From positions 1 to 32,261 of the forward strand of contig DASXMJ010000118.1 of the NCBI GenBank assembly GCA_036495685.1: a stretch of DNA of 32,261 nucleotides, given 5' to 3'. The translations under genes and the position numbers were made by a program. The notes under the pieces are model-generated. The model saw nothing but the letters and a program-made list of their open reading frames with translations. It searched no databases and was not told the origin of the DNA. Shown piece by piece: positions 1 to 7,817 of this stretch; within the stretch, counting starts at the first letter, position 1; each line of letters begins with the position of its first letter. Source of the stretch: Candidatus Binataceae bacterium (GTDB lineage: Bacteria > Desulfobacterota > Binatia > Binatales > Binataceae).

Positions 1-537
1 CGAGCGCCGCCGCACGCCGGATGGAGAACCAGGGTTTGGCAATGAGGCGCGCGTTGGCGGCGCCATACATAGCAAAAGAAGATGATGTGGCGCGCCTCTT
101 CGCTGATCAGCTTTTCAAATATCTGCGTGACCGAGTCCGGAAAGAAGCCGACCTGGGCGGCCAGCTTGAAGAGACCAACGGCAAAAAAGATATCGAACAC
201 CTCGCCATATCCCATCCGCATGAATCCCCACTCGGGGTCACGCGGGGTATAACCATCCAGATCGGGCACCGCGATTGCTAACTGCTCCATCAGGCCCGCG
301 AAGAGCTCGGCGTGACGGCTCTCCTCGTATGCCTGCCTCGCGATCGCATCGCGCAGATGGGATCGGGTTCAGTCTCGACCATCTGTCGGATGCGTTTGGT
401 GGCAATCTGTTCGGTTTCGAGCGCCTCGCCCCAAAAAGGCATCTCACGCAGACGGGCGAGTTCATCGGGCGAAAGCTCAGGCCAGACGATGTCTTTGACT
501 TCGTAGCTGCGGAAGGTCCCTCAAACTCCCCGCACAT
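1..537 (-). pseudogene. Ferritin-like di-iron protein, frameshifted, 3' end outside the window
   Basis: Reading the minus strand from about 537 leftwards and switching frame three times gives one coherent ferritin-like helical-bundle protein. It starts MCGEFEG, continues in another frame with TFRSYEVKDIVWPELS and a first helix with ALETEQIA, then the di-iron helix motif EESRHAEL (near 305-327), a middle part DPEWGFMRMGYGEVFD, the second motif EEARHIIFF (near 75-101), and then KPWFSIRRAAAL running off the left edge. The two E-x-x-(R)H helices and the first-helix glutamate are the usual di-iron ligands. The shifts fall at short runs: GGG near 518-520, GGG near 359-361 and AAAA at 74-77. No single frame spans the protein. 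Either it is a recently decayed gene or the sequence has homopolymer errors here. No strong ribosome site precedes the ATG at 537. The exact substrate class (ferritin, R2-like oxidase, N-oxygenase) cannot be decided. Confidence 0.72.
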
Positions 538-600
538 CAGGTCGCGGTGGTCTCGGCTCCCGATTTTTTCGGCAACTACAGGCCCCCGTGCGGAAAACGG

Positions 601-636
601 GGACCAAGTTACCATTCGGATGACCTCGGACCAAGT
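601..636. repeat. Direct repeat of GGACCAAGT
   Basis: The nonamer GGACCAAGT occurs at 601-609 and again at 628-636, 27 bases apart, in the 171-base gap between the broken ferritin-like gene and the GFA gene. Repeated subterminal boxes of this kind are known at the ends of IS21-type elements, but no transposase fragment is visible nearby, so the assignment to a mobile-element remnant is only a guess. The rest of the gap (538-708) shows no gene. Confidence 0.35.
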
Positions 637-708
637 GACTTATGCGATGCTTACGCGGGTCTGAGTATGGCTTTGCGCCTTACCGATACAAATGTCTGGG
701 GGCTTTTT

Positions 709-1113
709 TCACTGACGGTCAAGGCGCGTGATCTTCTGAAGGTTTATCGACCATGGGAGCGCAGACCGGCACCAGATCTGCCGGTGGGGCCGCAGCTCAG
801 CCCGTTGTCGGAGAGTGCCGATGCGGAGTGAATAGGTGGGTGTGTTGGTGACGGCCGCCGCGTAGATCGGGGTGCCACAATCAGGACAGAAAGCATGCGC
901 TCGTCGCGTGCCGCTCTCGGCGGTGGTTTTGATGTAAATCTTCGGGTCCCCTCTCAGTAGAACGAAGCTATCCGCTGGCGTCTGGACGTTCGCGCGGAAT
1001 ATAGAGCCGGTGAGATTCTGGCAATCAGTGCAGTGACAAATCGTAACCATAGCGGGATCGACGTTCGCCTCAAACGCGATCTTGCCGCAATGACAACTGC
1101 CATCGACCTTCAC
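709..1113 (-). CDS. GFA / CENP-V family zinc protein
   Basis: A complete 134-residue protein of the glutathione-dependent formaldehyde-activating (GFA) family. The family is a small zinc-binding beta fold; the founding member condenses glutathione with formaldehyde, but most relatives have no proven activity. The cysteine pattern is intact: CHCG (C7, C9), CHCTDC (C26, C28, C31) and CPDCG (C76, C79), which supply two zinc sites, followed by the family's TPIYAAA stretch. The start is a GTG at 1113, chosen because GGAGGA lies 7 bases upstream. It is cytosolic with no signal peptide. It stands alone: 244 bases upstream (1114-1357) hold no gene. Length matches the family. Family assignment is firm; the substrate is unknown. 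Confidence 0.88.
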   Translation of the reverse strand: MKVDGSCHCGKIAFEANVDPAMVTICHCTDCQNLTGSIFRANVQTPADSFVLLRGDPKIYIKTTAESGTRRAHAFCPDCGTPIYAAAVTNTPTYSLRIGTLRQRAELRPHRQIWCRSALPWSINLQKITRLDRQ

Positions 1114-1357
1114 GGCGCTTTCCTCCTGTCACACACAATAGGATGGCGACCTTTGGACACGCGCGCCTTCTTCTTTCGTCCTGGGGCAGGAAATCGACGC
1201 GCAGGCTGGCATCTGGATTATCGACCGAGGGCTCAGACTACGAGGTGCGCACTACAGCGAAACGACTTTCAGTCACGCGAAAAGCGCACCTCGCTCGGCA
1301 CGAAAAATACTGGGCCGGACAGGACACCCGTCCCTGGCTGGCTCCATTTCCCGCCGA

Positions 1358-1987
1358 CTAGCTCGCGGCCGCCGCCGAGCTCTCCGCCTGCATCTTAGTC
1401 AGCGTCGTGCAGAGTGCGTTTTGCCACTTCAGGGTGGAGAGCTCGTCCTGGGCAAAGAGCTGCACCATCTCCTTGGTCTGCAAATCCTCTTTCAGCTGCG
1501 CGGCAAACTCGAAGAGCGGTCGGATCGTCTCGTCGGGGTTCGGAAACCGGGTCGCGCCCCGATGCAGCTTCTGATAGTCAGAGATGCTGGGATTGCCCAG
1601 GTACGTCAGGTTCTTGCGCAATTCCTCGGTCCGCCGATCCGGCATGGTGCCGCATAATTCCTGGAGCCTCCGCTCAAAGGCGCGGCCGTGATACGTCTCG
1701 CGCTCCACCACCATCTTAAGACCACCGCGAATACACTCGGTCGTGCAGACCTCCAGCCACTTGCGGATGGCCTCGCCGCCGTTGGTCTCGGCTGCACTCA
1801 CGGTCTCGAGAAAGCGCAGCACCGCCTCGCGCTCGGATGCGTAGCTGCGGCCGAATGCTTTGAAACCTTCTTGGCTATTGGCGGAACCATTCTCCAGGCT
1901 CTGCATCTCCCGCTCAAAAGCCGCCTGGTCGATGATACCTGCGCGGTATGCACGCAGAATCTGCTTGAATTCGAAATCGCGGTTCAT
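1358..1987 (-). CDS. Hypothetical protein, possibly ferritin-like
   Basis: A 209-residue protein that I do not recognise with certainty. Its N-terminus (residues 1-32) reads like a short SHOCT-type helix pair (FKQILRAYRAGIIDQAAFE). The rest looks all-helical and contains E97-T-Y-H100 in the context VVERETYHGR, an ExxH motif typical of ferritin/rubrerythrin bundles, an upstream glutamate (E67) and a late acidic helix FAQDELSTLKW (D181, E182) that could complete a metal site. The C-terminus ends in a Ser/Ala tail. GGAGGA sits 6 bases before the ATG, so the start is well supported. It is divergent from the acyl-CoA dehydrogenase-like gene across a 186-base region with two palindromes, suggesting shared control. 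A ferritin-like fold is inference; the gene itself is very likely real. Confidence 0.75.
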   Translation of the reverse strand: MNRDFEFKQILRAYRAGIIDQAAFEREMQSLENGSANSQEGFKAFGRSYASEREAVLRFLETVSAAETNGGEAIRKWLEVCTTECIRGGLKMVVERETYHGRAFERRLQELCGTMPDRRTEELRKNLTYLGNPSISDYQKLHRGATRFPNPDETIRPLFEFAAQLKEDLQTKEMVQLFAQDELSTLKWQNALCTTLTKMQAESSAAAAS

Positions 1988-2034
1988 GGTTTCCTCCGTG
2001 AGCGTGAAAGTGACTCGGGATGTGCAGAACCTAA

Positions 2035-2075
2035 GACAGGCCTGTATTGCCTGTCAAACCTGCTGAACGATCGTT
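2035..2075. promoter_or_regulatory. Two palindromes in a divergent promoter region (candidate operator)
   Basis: Between the divergent genes starting at 1987 (minus) and 2174 (plus) lie a perfect inverted repeat GACAGGC-N7-GCCTGTC (2035-2055), whose left half also forms the palindrome ACAGGCCTGT (2036-2045), and a separate palindrome AACGATCGTT (2066-2075). Spacing and symmetry suit a dimeric repressor such as a TetR-type regulator of fatty-acid or xenobiotic genes. No such regulator is encoded in the window and no convincing -35/-10 pair is claimed. Confidence 0.45.
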
Positions 2076-2173
2076 TAATGGGCAGTCGCGGTAGTCTGTT
2101 TGGAGTGCGGGACTTTGCCGAAGTGTGGTAAAGCAAATCACGAGCCCAGTCGTCGACGGAGGGTGCGCGAACG

Positions 2174-3415
2174 ATGAACCAGCTTAATACCGAGCGCGAG
2201 CAGCGCTTCATCGACCTCGCGGCGGGTCTTGCCGATGAGTTCGCGCCGCGGGCCGCACAGCACGACGAGGAGGGATCGTTTCCCTACGAAAACTACGCGC
2301 GCCTGAAGGAAACTGGTTACACCACGCTCGTCATTCCCGAGCACCTGGGCGGGCTGGGTGCCACCCTGCTCGAGCGAATCAAGGCCCAGGAGCGCCTCGC
2401 GCAGGGGTGCGGCGCGACGGCGCTTGCGATTAACATGCATTTCAACACGCTCGGGTTGCTCGTCGATCTGCACCGAAAATTCAAGGCGCCCAACGTGGAG
2501 ACCATGCTGCGCCGGATCAGCGGCGAACGCCTTATCTGTGGCGGTTCGGGTTCGGAGCCCGACAACGCGGTTATCAATCTCCGTCCACGCACCACTGCGC
2601 GACGCGCCGAGGGCGGATGGGTGGTGAACGGGCGCAAGATCTTCGGCACCCAGAGTATCGCCCTCGACCTGTTCTTCGCCGAGGCGATCTGCGAAGACGC
2701 TCCGCAAGGACCTACCATCGTCACGTTCTTCATCCCGCCCCGCGAAACCCCGGGGCTGATCTTCAAGGACGACTGGTACGTCATGGGGATGCGCGCGACC
2801 GCATCCCGCAGTTCGGAATTGAAAGATGCGTTCGTGCCCGATGCGGCGATCGTGCTGCAGCGGCCGGTCTCGCCAACCGGCCGGGTCACCAAGGTCTTTG
2901 CCAAGGCGCCCTTCACGATCGGCGCGCCCTATATCGGAATCGCGGCGGCGGCGCGCGATTTCACCGTGGGGTTTATGCGCGACCGCCCGCGCTTTCCGCT
3001 CAAACATCCGATGAGTCATCTGCCTGCCGTCTACACCAAGGTCGGCGAGATGGATTTGCTGCTCGAAGGCGCGCGCGCCGCGATGTGGAAAGCGGCGGCG
3101 GAAGTCGACCGCGACGATCCGCGCAGTTGGTCGCGCAAGGCGGTCGCCGCACGGATGATCGCGGTGGAAAACTCGGTGCGGGTGGTCGATCTTGCGCTCC
3201 GCGCGGTCGGCGGCTCCTCCTATTTCAAGCGCCTGCCGCTGGAACGGCTATTCCGCGACGTGCGCGCCGGCCTGTACCATCCGTTCGATAGCGACGAGAC
3301 GCTCGAATTCCTTGGCAAGAGTGCGTTTGGAATCCCGCTCGTTGAGGGCCTCGCACCGGGGGGTGAAGCGCCCACGCCGACCAAGCCGCACAACCAAGGG
3401 AACGGCGGCCGCTGA
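2174..3415 (+). CDS. Acyl-CoA dehydrogenase-family flavoprotein
   Basis: A 413-residue member of the acyl-CoA dehydrogenase superfamily, which binds FAD and normally makes trans-2-enoyl-CoA from acyl-CoA. Visible parts are the N-terminal helical domain (YTTLVIPEHLGGLGA, 49-63), the middle beta domain (GGSGSEPDN, 123-131; WVVNGRKIFGTQS, 149-161; WYVMGMRATASRSSEL, 201-216) and the C-terminal helical bundle (RAVGGSSYFKRLPLERLFRD, 343-362). The usual YEGT segment with catalytic glutamate is replaced by AGLYHPFDSDETLE (365-378), which resembles the non-dehydrogenating flavin branch (DszC/HsaA-like), so oxidation of acyl-CoA should not be taken for granted. GGAGGG lies 10 bases before the ATG. It is transcribed alone, divergent from the hypothetical ferritin-like gene and convergent with the MFS gene. 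The 99-base gap after it has only weak 5-bp hairpins. Confidence 0.87.
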   Translation: MNQLNTEREQRFIDLAAGLADEFAPRAAQHDEEGSFPYENYARLKETGYTTLVIPEHLGGLGATLLERIKAQERLAQGCGATALAINMHFNTLGLLVDLHRKFKAPNVETMLRRISGERLICGGSGSEPDNAVINLRPRTTARRAEGGWVVNGRKIFGTQSIALDLFFAEAICEDAPQGPTIVTFFIPPRETPGLIFKDDWYVMGMRATASRSSELKDAFVPDAAIVLQRPVSPTGRVTKVFAKAPFTIGAPYIGIAAAARDFTVGFMRDRPRFPLKHPMSHLPAVYTKVGEMDLLLEGARAAMWKAAAEVDRDDPRSWSRKAVAARMIAVENSVRVVDLALRAVGGSSYFKRLPLERLFRDVRAGLYHPFDSDETLEFLGKSAFGIPLVEGLAPGGEAPTPTKPHNQGNGGR

Positions 3416-3514
3416 ACTCTCCTCCTTCGGGCAAATACCCGAGCGACGGATCTCTGCGGTTCCAGCCGCAAACGGCCTTTCACAATAAGGACCGAGGGCC
3501 GCAAGCAGAGCGCT

Positions 3515-4756
3515 TCAAGCAGTCGCAGGCACCGGGGCCAGCCGTGCTTCCACTGCGCTCAGTGGCTGGCAGCCGAAAATCGAAACCGAGGCGGCGAGCC
3601 ACATCGCGACAAACACGATGAAAGCCGCATTGTAGCTGCCGCTGACATCAAAGATGTGCCCCGCGAGTACCGGGCCAACCGCCGCGCCGAGAGTGGCGAA
3701 GATTCCCGTGATTCCCATCACCGAACCAAGCCGCCTAAGCCCGAGCGACTCGGCCATCACCATCGGCATCAGCACCAGCGGCGCACCCACGGTCAGACCG
3801 TAGAAGATCACATACCCGAGCAGTGCGCTGGTATGCGCCGCACGAATCAGCATTGCCGTGCCGATCATGGAAAATGCGAAATTGATCGAGAGCGCGACCC
3901 GCGCGCTCACCCGATCTGCAAACAGGCCCATCGCGAGCTTTCCAATCGAGGTCAGGAAGAAGATGGCGCTCAACACGCCGGCGGCAAAGTTCGACGTGTA
4001 ACCAATGCCGATCAAAAACGCGATCAGATGGAGCCCAGCTCCCGCGATCGAGCAGGCATAAAGGAACTGCGCCGCCGAAATCAGCCAGAACGAGCGCGTC
4101 CGAATCGCCTCGCCGATCTCAAGTCCAGGCAGCACAAAAGACGAATGCGGCTGGGTCGGAAGCCCGGCAGGGGCCCGACTCGCGGGACGTGATCTCACCG
4201 TGAGAAGTACTAGCGGTATCACGACCAAAATCATCGGCACCGCGACCGTCACATACCCGGTCCGCCATCCTCCCCAGGCAATTGCATAGTTCGAAACCAT
4301 GGTCATGCCCATTCCGCCGATCGAAGTCCCCGCAAACGTCACACCCAGCGCGAGACCGCGCCGCGCCCCGAACCAGTTCGAGACGATGAGCGAACAGGGA
4401 ATGATGGTCGCTGCGGTGACACCTATCGCGATGACCAGATTCGCGATCAGCAACGGGAAGTACGAATTGGCCCGGCTTGCAAACACGAAGGCCATGCCTG
4501 TGACCGCGGCCCCGCCCATCATCACGCGCCGCGCTTCGAATCGATCGAGCAGACCTCCCACCAGCGGTCCGACCAGACCCGCGGCCAGAGCACCCGCGCT
4601 GCCGAGGGTGGCAAGATGCGCACGGGTCCATCCGAAGTACTTTAACAACGCGGGAAAGAACACCGCCCCCGTGTTAATTCCGCCGCCCCAGACCACAAAC
4701 AGGACCACAAATAGACTCGCGACGATCTTCCAGCCCGCTCGTTCCTGTTGCGTCAT
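3515..4756 (-). CDS. MFS transporter, monocarboxylate / oxalate-formate type
   Basis: A 413-residue inner-membrane protein with about 12 hydrophobic helices. The loop after helix 2 carries the MFS motif as DRFEARR (71-77). The segment NWFGARRGLALG followed by GTSIGG (127-148) is characteristic of the monocarboxylate porter and oxalate:formate antiporter branch, so an organic anion is the likeliest substrate. A central cytoplasmic loop (about residues 188-206, rich in Arg/Pro/Ser) separates the two six-helix halves. It is the only transporter in the window, and with the surrounding catabolic genes it could import or export a carboxylate intermediate, which is inference. The ATG at 4756 is preceded by only a weak purine-rich stretch. 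The next gene upstream (4869-5144) is codirectional with a 112-base gap. Confidence 0.9.
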   Translation of the reverse strand: MTQQERAGWKIVASLFVVLFVVWGGGINTGAVFFPALLKYFGWTRAHLATLGSAGALAAGLVGPLVGGLLDRFEARRVMMGGAAVTGMAFVFASRANSYFPLLIANLVIAIGVTAATIIPCSLIVSNWFGARRGLALGVTFAGTSIGGMGMTMVSNYAIAWGGWRTGYVTVAVPMILVVIPLVLLTVRSRPASRAPAGLPTQPHSSFVLPGLEIGEAIRTRSFWLISAAQFLYACSIAGAGLHLIAFLIGIGYTSNFAAGVLSAIFFLTSIGKLAMGLFADRVSARVALSINFAFSMIGTAMLIRAAHTSALLGYVIFYGLTVGAPLVLMPMVMAESLGLRRLGSVMGITGIFATLGAAVGPVLAGHIFDVSGSYNAAFIVFVAMWLAASVSIFGCQPLSAVEARLAPVPATA

Positions 4757-4868
4757 TGACGTTGTCCGGCAATCAGCTGTCCGCGAACCAAACGCGCTGT
4801 ACCACGGAATGCTGACAATCTCCAGCGAGCAGAAAGCTTGCCTCCCACGCGCGCGCCGGGGCTCGGGT

Positions 4869-5144
4869 TTACCCGGGCAGGGGCGGCGGACCGCCGCGGT
4901 TCAGCCAGGTAACGGCACAGAACGCGCCCAGCCACGAGCCGCCCGCGGCAAACAGCGTATAAAGCGGATTTCTCGTGTAGCTGATCACCGCAAACGCCGA
5001 GAGCAGATACCAGACGCTGCTCCAGCTCGCGGCTCTTATCCGACGCCGCTCGGAAACCGCCCCATTGAACATGACATAGACGGCGTCCGTCGCCGCCGTC
5101 GATGCGACCACGCCCAAAGCGATCCACGGATTCGGAAGGTCCAT
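4869..5144 (-). CDS. Small three-helix membrane protein
   Basis: A 91-residue protein of unknown function. Three hydrophobic segments are clear: about residues 7-26 (WIALGVVASTAATDAVYVMF), 41-57 (around VWYLLSAFAVISY) and 61-80 (LYTLFAAGGSWLGAFCAVTW); a basic loop SERRRIR (31-37) links the first two. The C-terminus is RGGPPPLPG. The start chosen is the ATG at 5144, because AGGA lies 5 bases upstream; a longer reading from 5174 has no such site. It precedes the MFS gene on the same strand and may be cotranscribed with it. No family name is offered. Its composition and helix pattern argue that it is a real membrane protein. Confidence 0.65.
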   Translation of the reverse strand: MDLPNPWIALGVVASTAATDAVYVMFNGAVSERRRIRAASWSSVWYLLSAFAVISYTRNPLYTLFAAGGSWLGAFCAVTWLNRGGPPPLPG

Positions 5145-5263
5145 CCAGGTCCTTTTCGTGCATCTATTCTGCACAGTGCTGCTGGAGCTGTATGAGTAGT
5201 GAAAAAATTAGCGGCAATCAGGTTCGCCGCAGATCCAGTTTGCTCAAGGGACCCCAGTCATGC

Positions 5264-6358
5264 TCATGACCACGGCGTGCTTCTGGGTTTCCCGCCGGGT
5301 CCACTGTAGGTTGCGGTGTAGCCGGGTTCTCTTTCAAACTTCACGTGCGGCATCGCGTCACAGAGGCCCTGCCACGCGGCGATCAGTTCGCTCTCCGCCC
5401 TGTAGTCAAACGGATCCTGGAGAATCTTTTCCGCTGCTCCACCCGGTTGCGGTGGATTGTCGCGAAGCCATCGGGCCGTGTACGCCAGGCCGGTCTCGGG
5501 CGCGACCACGTCTGCGTAACCAAGGTCGGCCTTCAATTTGGTCAGGTCAAGAACGCGGTGCGTGGTCCAGGGTTGGGAGATCAAAGGACGCGCAGCGCGC
5601 GCGAATCGCCATGGCATCGAAACGGTTTCCAGTTGCCGGTCGAGGGCGTCGGCGATGACTTCGGCGATCTGTCGAACCGTCAGCAAGCGTTCGTCACCGC
5701 AATTGTAAATTTGTCCACGCGCCTTCTCCGGACGATCGACCGCCAGCAAGACTGCGTGAGCCGCGTTCTCCACATAAGCTGAATGATTCAGCGTGAGCCC
5801 GTCGTCCGGCATGATTATCGGTCGTCCATCCAGGATTCGCCGCACGATGCACCATTCGCGCGGCGCGACCTGATAAGGGCCGTAGAGGAGCGGATAACGA
5901 AAGTGCGTAGCGTGCGGGTGGTGGTCAAAGACTGCCTGCTCGGTCTGCACCACCCGCCAGCCTTTCGGGTCCTCGGTTTCGGTCGAGACTAGCGGCGCGT
6001 CCTCTGCGGTGGGAATCGGCATGCCGGTGGGATTCAGCGTCGCCGGGTTCATGTATCCCCGATACGCGGGGGCCCCGCCGATCGAGATGAAGCGTCCGGT
6101 TCGTCCGGCCATGATTTCCGCGATTCGACGCAGACGACCGTAGGCTGCGACCGTCAGGTCGAAGTTTAAAGGACCGAGGGTATCGGCCAGCGCGCTCTCC
6201 GAAAACGGGTCGCTGTGAATGTGCTCGACCGTCTCCGGAATTTCCTTCACCTCGTGCCGGCCGGTATGAAGTATCGCGACCTGGTAGCCGCGTCGGAGCA
6301 GGCCGTTGACGATGAAGTGGCCGCTGGGCCCGGTGCCGCCGATAACGAGCGCCTTCAA
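5264..6358 (-). CDS. NAD-dependent epimerase/dehydratase-like atypical SDR
   Basis: A 364-residue extended/atypical short-chain dehydrogenase fold. The N-terminal dinucleotide motif is GGTGPSG (7-13), the form seen in atypical SDRs in place of GGTGFIG, followed by a typical beta-alpha-beta pattern to residue 30. The region where a catalytic YxxxK should be (about 130-145) reads GWRVVQTEQAVFD and has neither Tyr nor the paired Lys, yet downstream landmarks survive (FRYPLLYGP, 153-161; YNCGDE in the sugar-nucleotide epimerase position). It may therefore bind nucleotide without normal oxidoreductase chemistry. The start appears to be a TTG at 6358: GGAG lies 7 bases upstream, and the nearby ATG at 6371 is out of frame. 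It is the last gene of a codirectional minus-strand run, 155 bases after the serine hydrolase. Confidence 0.83.
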   Translation of the reverse strand: MKALVIGGTGPSGHFIVNGLLRRGYQVAILHTGRHEVKEIPETVEHIHSDPFSESALADTLGPLNFDLTVAAYGRLRRIAEIMAGRTGRFISIGGAPAYRGYMNPATLNPTGMPIPTAEDAPLVSTETEDPKGWRVVQTEQAVFDHHPHATHFRYPLLYGPYQVAPREWCIVRRILDGRPIIMPDDGLTLNHSAYVENAAHAVLLAVDRPEKARGQIYNCGDERLLTVRQIAEVIADALDRQLETVSMPWRFARAARPLISQPWTTHRVLDLTKLKADLGYADVVAPETGLAYTARWLRDNPPQPGGAAEKILQDPFDYRAESELIAAWQGLCDAMPHVKFEREPGYTATYSGPGGKPRSTPWS

Positions 6359-6513
6359 GCTTGTACTCCATTCGCGCGGCCACCGGTGCAGCGGCGGTCG
6401 TGCGATTCAAAAAGTAGGCTGATCGGGTAGGGCGCGGAAATCGATGGTCCGATAACCTGCCGCAGCGAATTGACTATCTCGGCGACAAGCAGCTTGGTCG
6501 ACAGCATCGCCTT

Positions 6514-7755
6514 CTATCGCGCCCACACTCCGCTTGCATCGGAGCGATAACCGAGCGCGCGATACGCGGCGTCCACCAGGCTCTGCCCGCGATCGTTCAT
6601 CAGGATTCCGAAGCCCATCCGGTTCATCGTATAGCCGAAACTCATCCGGCATTCCGGGTCGGCAAAGCCAAGCGAACCGCCCGCGCCGACATGCCCGAAA
6701 GCCGGCTCCCCGATCAGTAGCGAGCAGTGCGCTGCATTGTCGAGGCGTCGATTATCCATTGCCTTCATGAACCCCAGCGAGAATCGGGTTGGAATCCGAA
6801 GCGTCGCGTCTTCGTGGGTCGCCACCGAGCACAGCGCCATTCGCTGCAACGCATCGCGGCCCAGTAGGCGCACTCCCTTCAACTCGCCGCCGTTCGCTAG
6901 CGGAGCGTAAAGGCCAGCGAGCCCGCGCGCGTTGGAGATTCCGTTGGCCGAGCCGATTTCCGCGGCGTGGGCCTCGTGGCTGTTCGCGTCGAAACCGCCC
7001 ATGTTGAACATGAAGTAGTGCGTGGCTGAGTCCTTCTCCTTGACCGCGGCCTGCGAGACGCGGCTGTTGCGCACCTCGTCGGTGATTGGCGCATAGATCA
7101 TCGGTGCGACTCGCGGCTCCCGATCCGCCGGCAGGCCAATCGCAAAGTCGAGTCCGAGCGGTTTGGCAACTTCCTCGTGGAAGAATGCGCCGAGTCGTTT
7201 GCCCGTCGAACGATGCACCATCTCACCGATGGTCCATGCCAGGGTGATACCGTGATAACCGTTGCGAATTCCCGGCTTCCAGAACGGCTCTTCGCGCTCA
7301 AGCAGTCCGATCATGTAGTCATAGTCATAGAACCCGCCTTTCCTCACTTTCGTGCGAAGGTGCGGGAGGCCGACTGAATGATCGAGCATCATGGTGACCA
7401 GCGCCTCCTCCTTGCCCGCCTGTCCGAAGGTCGGCCAGTAGCGCGTCACCGGTGCATCGAGATCCAGCTGTCCGCGATCGGCTGCCATATGGGCGCACAG
7501 CGCGGTCGCGCCTTTGGTTGCGGAGAAGATTACCGAGATGGTGTCACGGGACCATGCTGCGCCATCGACCGCAACGCGACCACCCCACAAGTCGGCGACC
7601 GTACGGCCCTCCAGGGTGAGACAACAGCTGGCGCCAACCTCGTCGCGCCGCTCGAAATTCTCGACGAACGCGTCGACTACGCCTTCGAACTTGGGATCGA
7701 ATTCACCCTCGACAGTGCCCGCCCGCGTATTTTTCGAAATCGTTCGATTCGCCAT
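6514..7755 (-). CDS. Serine hydrolase of the class C beta-lactamase / EstB family
   Basis: A 413-residue penicillin-binding-protein-fold serine hydrolase. The catalytic S-x-x-K is SATK (S78, K81), the second motif tyrosine is Y167 in NGYHG, and the third motif is H355-V-G in GHVGAGGSLGF. This set matches EstB-type esterases and D-aminopeptidase-like enzymes, which hydrolyse small esters or amides by an acyl-enzyme route. No signal peptide is visible, which argues for a cytosolic esterase and against a periplasmic beta-lactamase. The ATG at 7755 has only a weak Shine-Dalgarno. It lies 62 bases downstream of the crotonase gene, so the two are probably cotranscribed. Family confidence is high; the substrate is unknown. 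Confidence 0.9.
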   Translation of the reverse strand: MANRTISKNTRAGTVEGEFDPKFEGVVDAFVENFERRDEVGASCCLTLEGRTVADLWGGRVAVDGAAWSRDTISVIFSATKGATALCAHMAADRGQLDLDAPVTRYWPTFGQAGKEEALVTMMLDHSVGLPHLRTKVRKGGFYDYDYMIGLLEREEPFWKPGIRNGYHGITLAWTIGEMVHRSTGKRLGAFFHEEVAKPLGLDFAIGLPADREPRVAPMIYAPITDEVRNSRVSQAAVKEKDSATHYFMFNMGGFDANSHEAHAAEIGSANGISNARGLAGLYAPLANGGELKGVRLLGRDALQRMALCSVATHEDATLRIPTRFSLGFMKAMDNRRLDNAAHCSLLIGEPAFGHVGAGGSLGFADPECRMSFGYTMNRMGFGILMNDRGQSLVDAAYRALGYRSDASGVWAR

Positions 7756-7817
7756 CGCCCTCTACTCTCCCGATTTGTTGCATTAGCAGCCTTTGCGAAT
7801 TCCCATTGTTGCCAAAG

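Noticed and set aside
2138..3019. 293-codon minus-strand frame opposite the ACAD-like gene
   Set aside because: Arg-rich shadow with no domain or ribosome site; the plus-strand gene has clear family motifs.
3450..3470. TGCGG-TTCCAG-CCGCA as a terminator between convergent genes
   Set aside because: Only a 5-bp stem and no T-run on either strand.
4299..5195. 298-codon plus-strand frame over the MFS gene start and the small membrane protein
   Set aside because: Translation is low-complexity Ala/Arg/Pro with no hydrophobic or domain pattern, whereas the opposite strand gives membrane helices.
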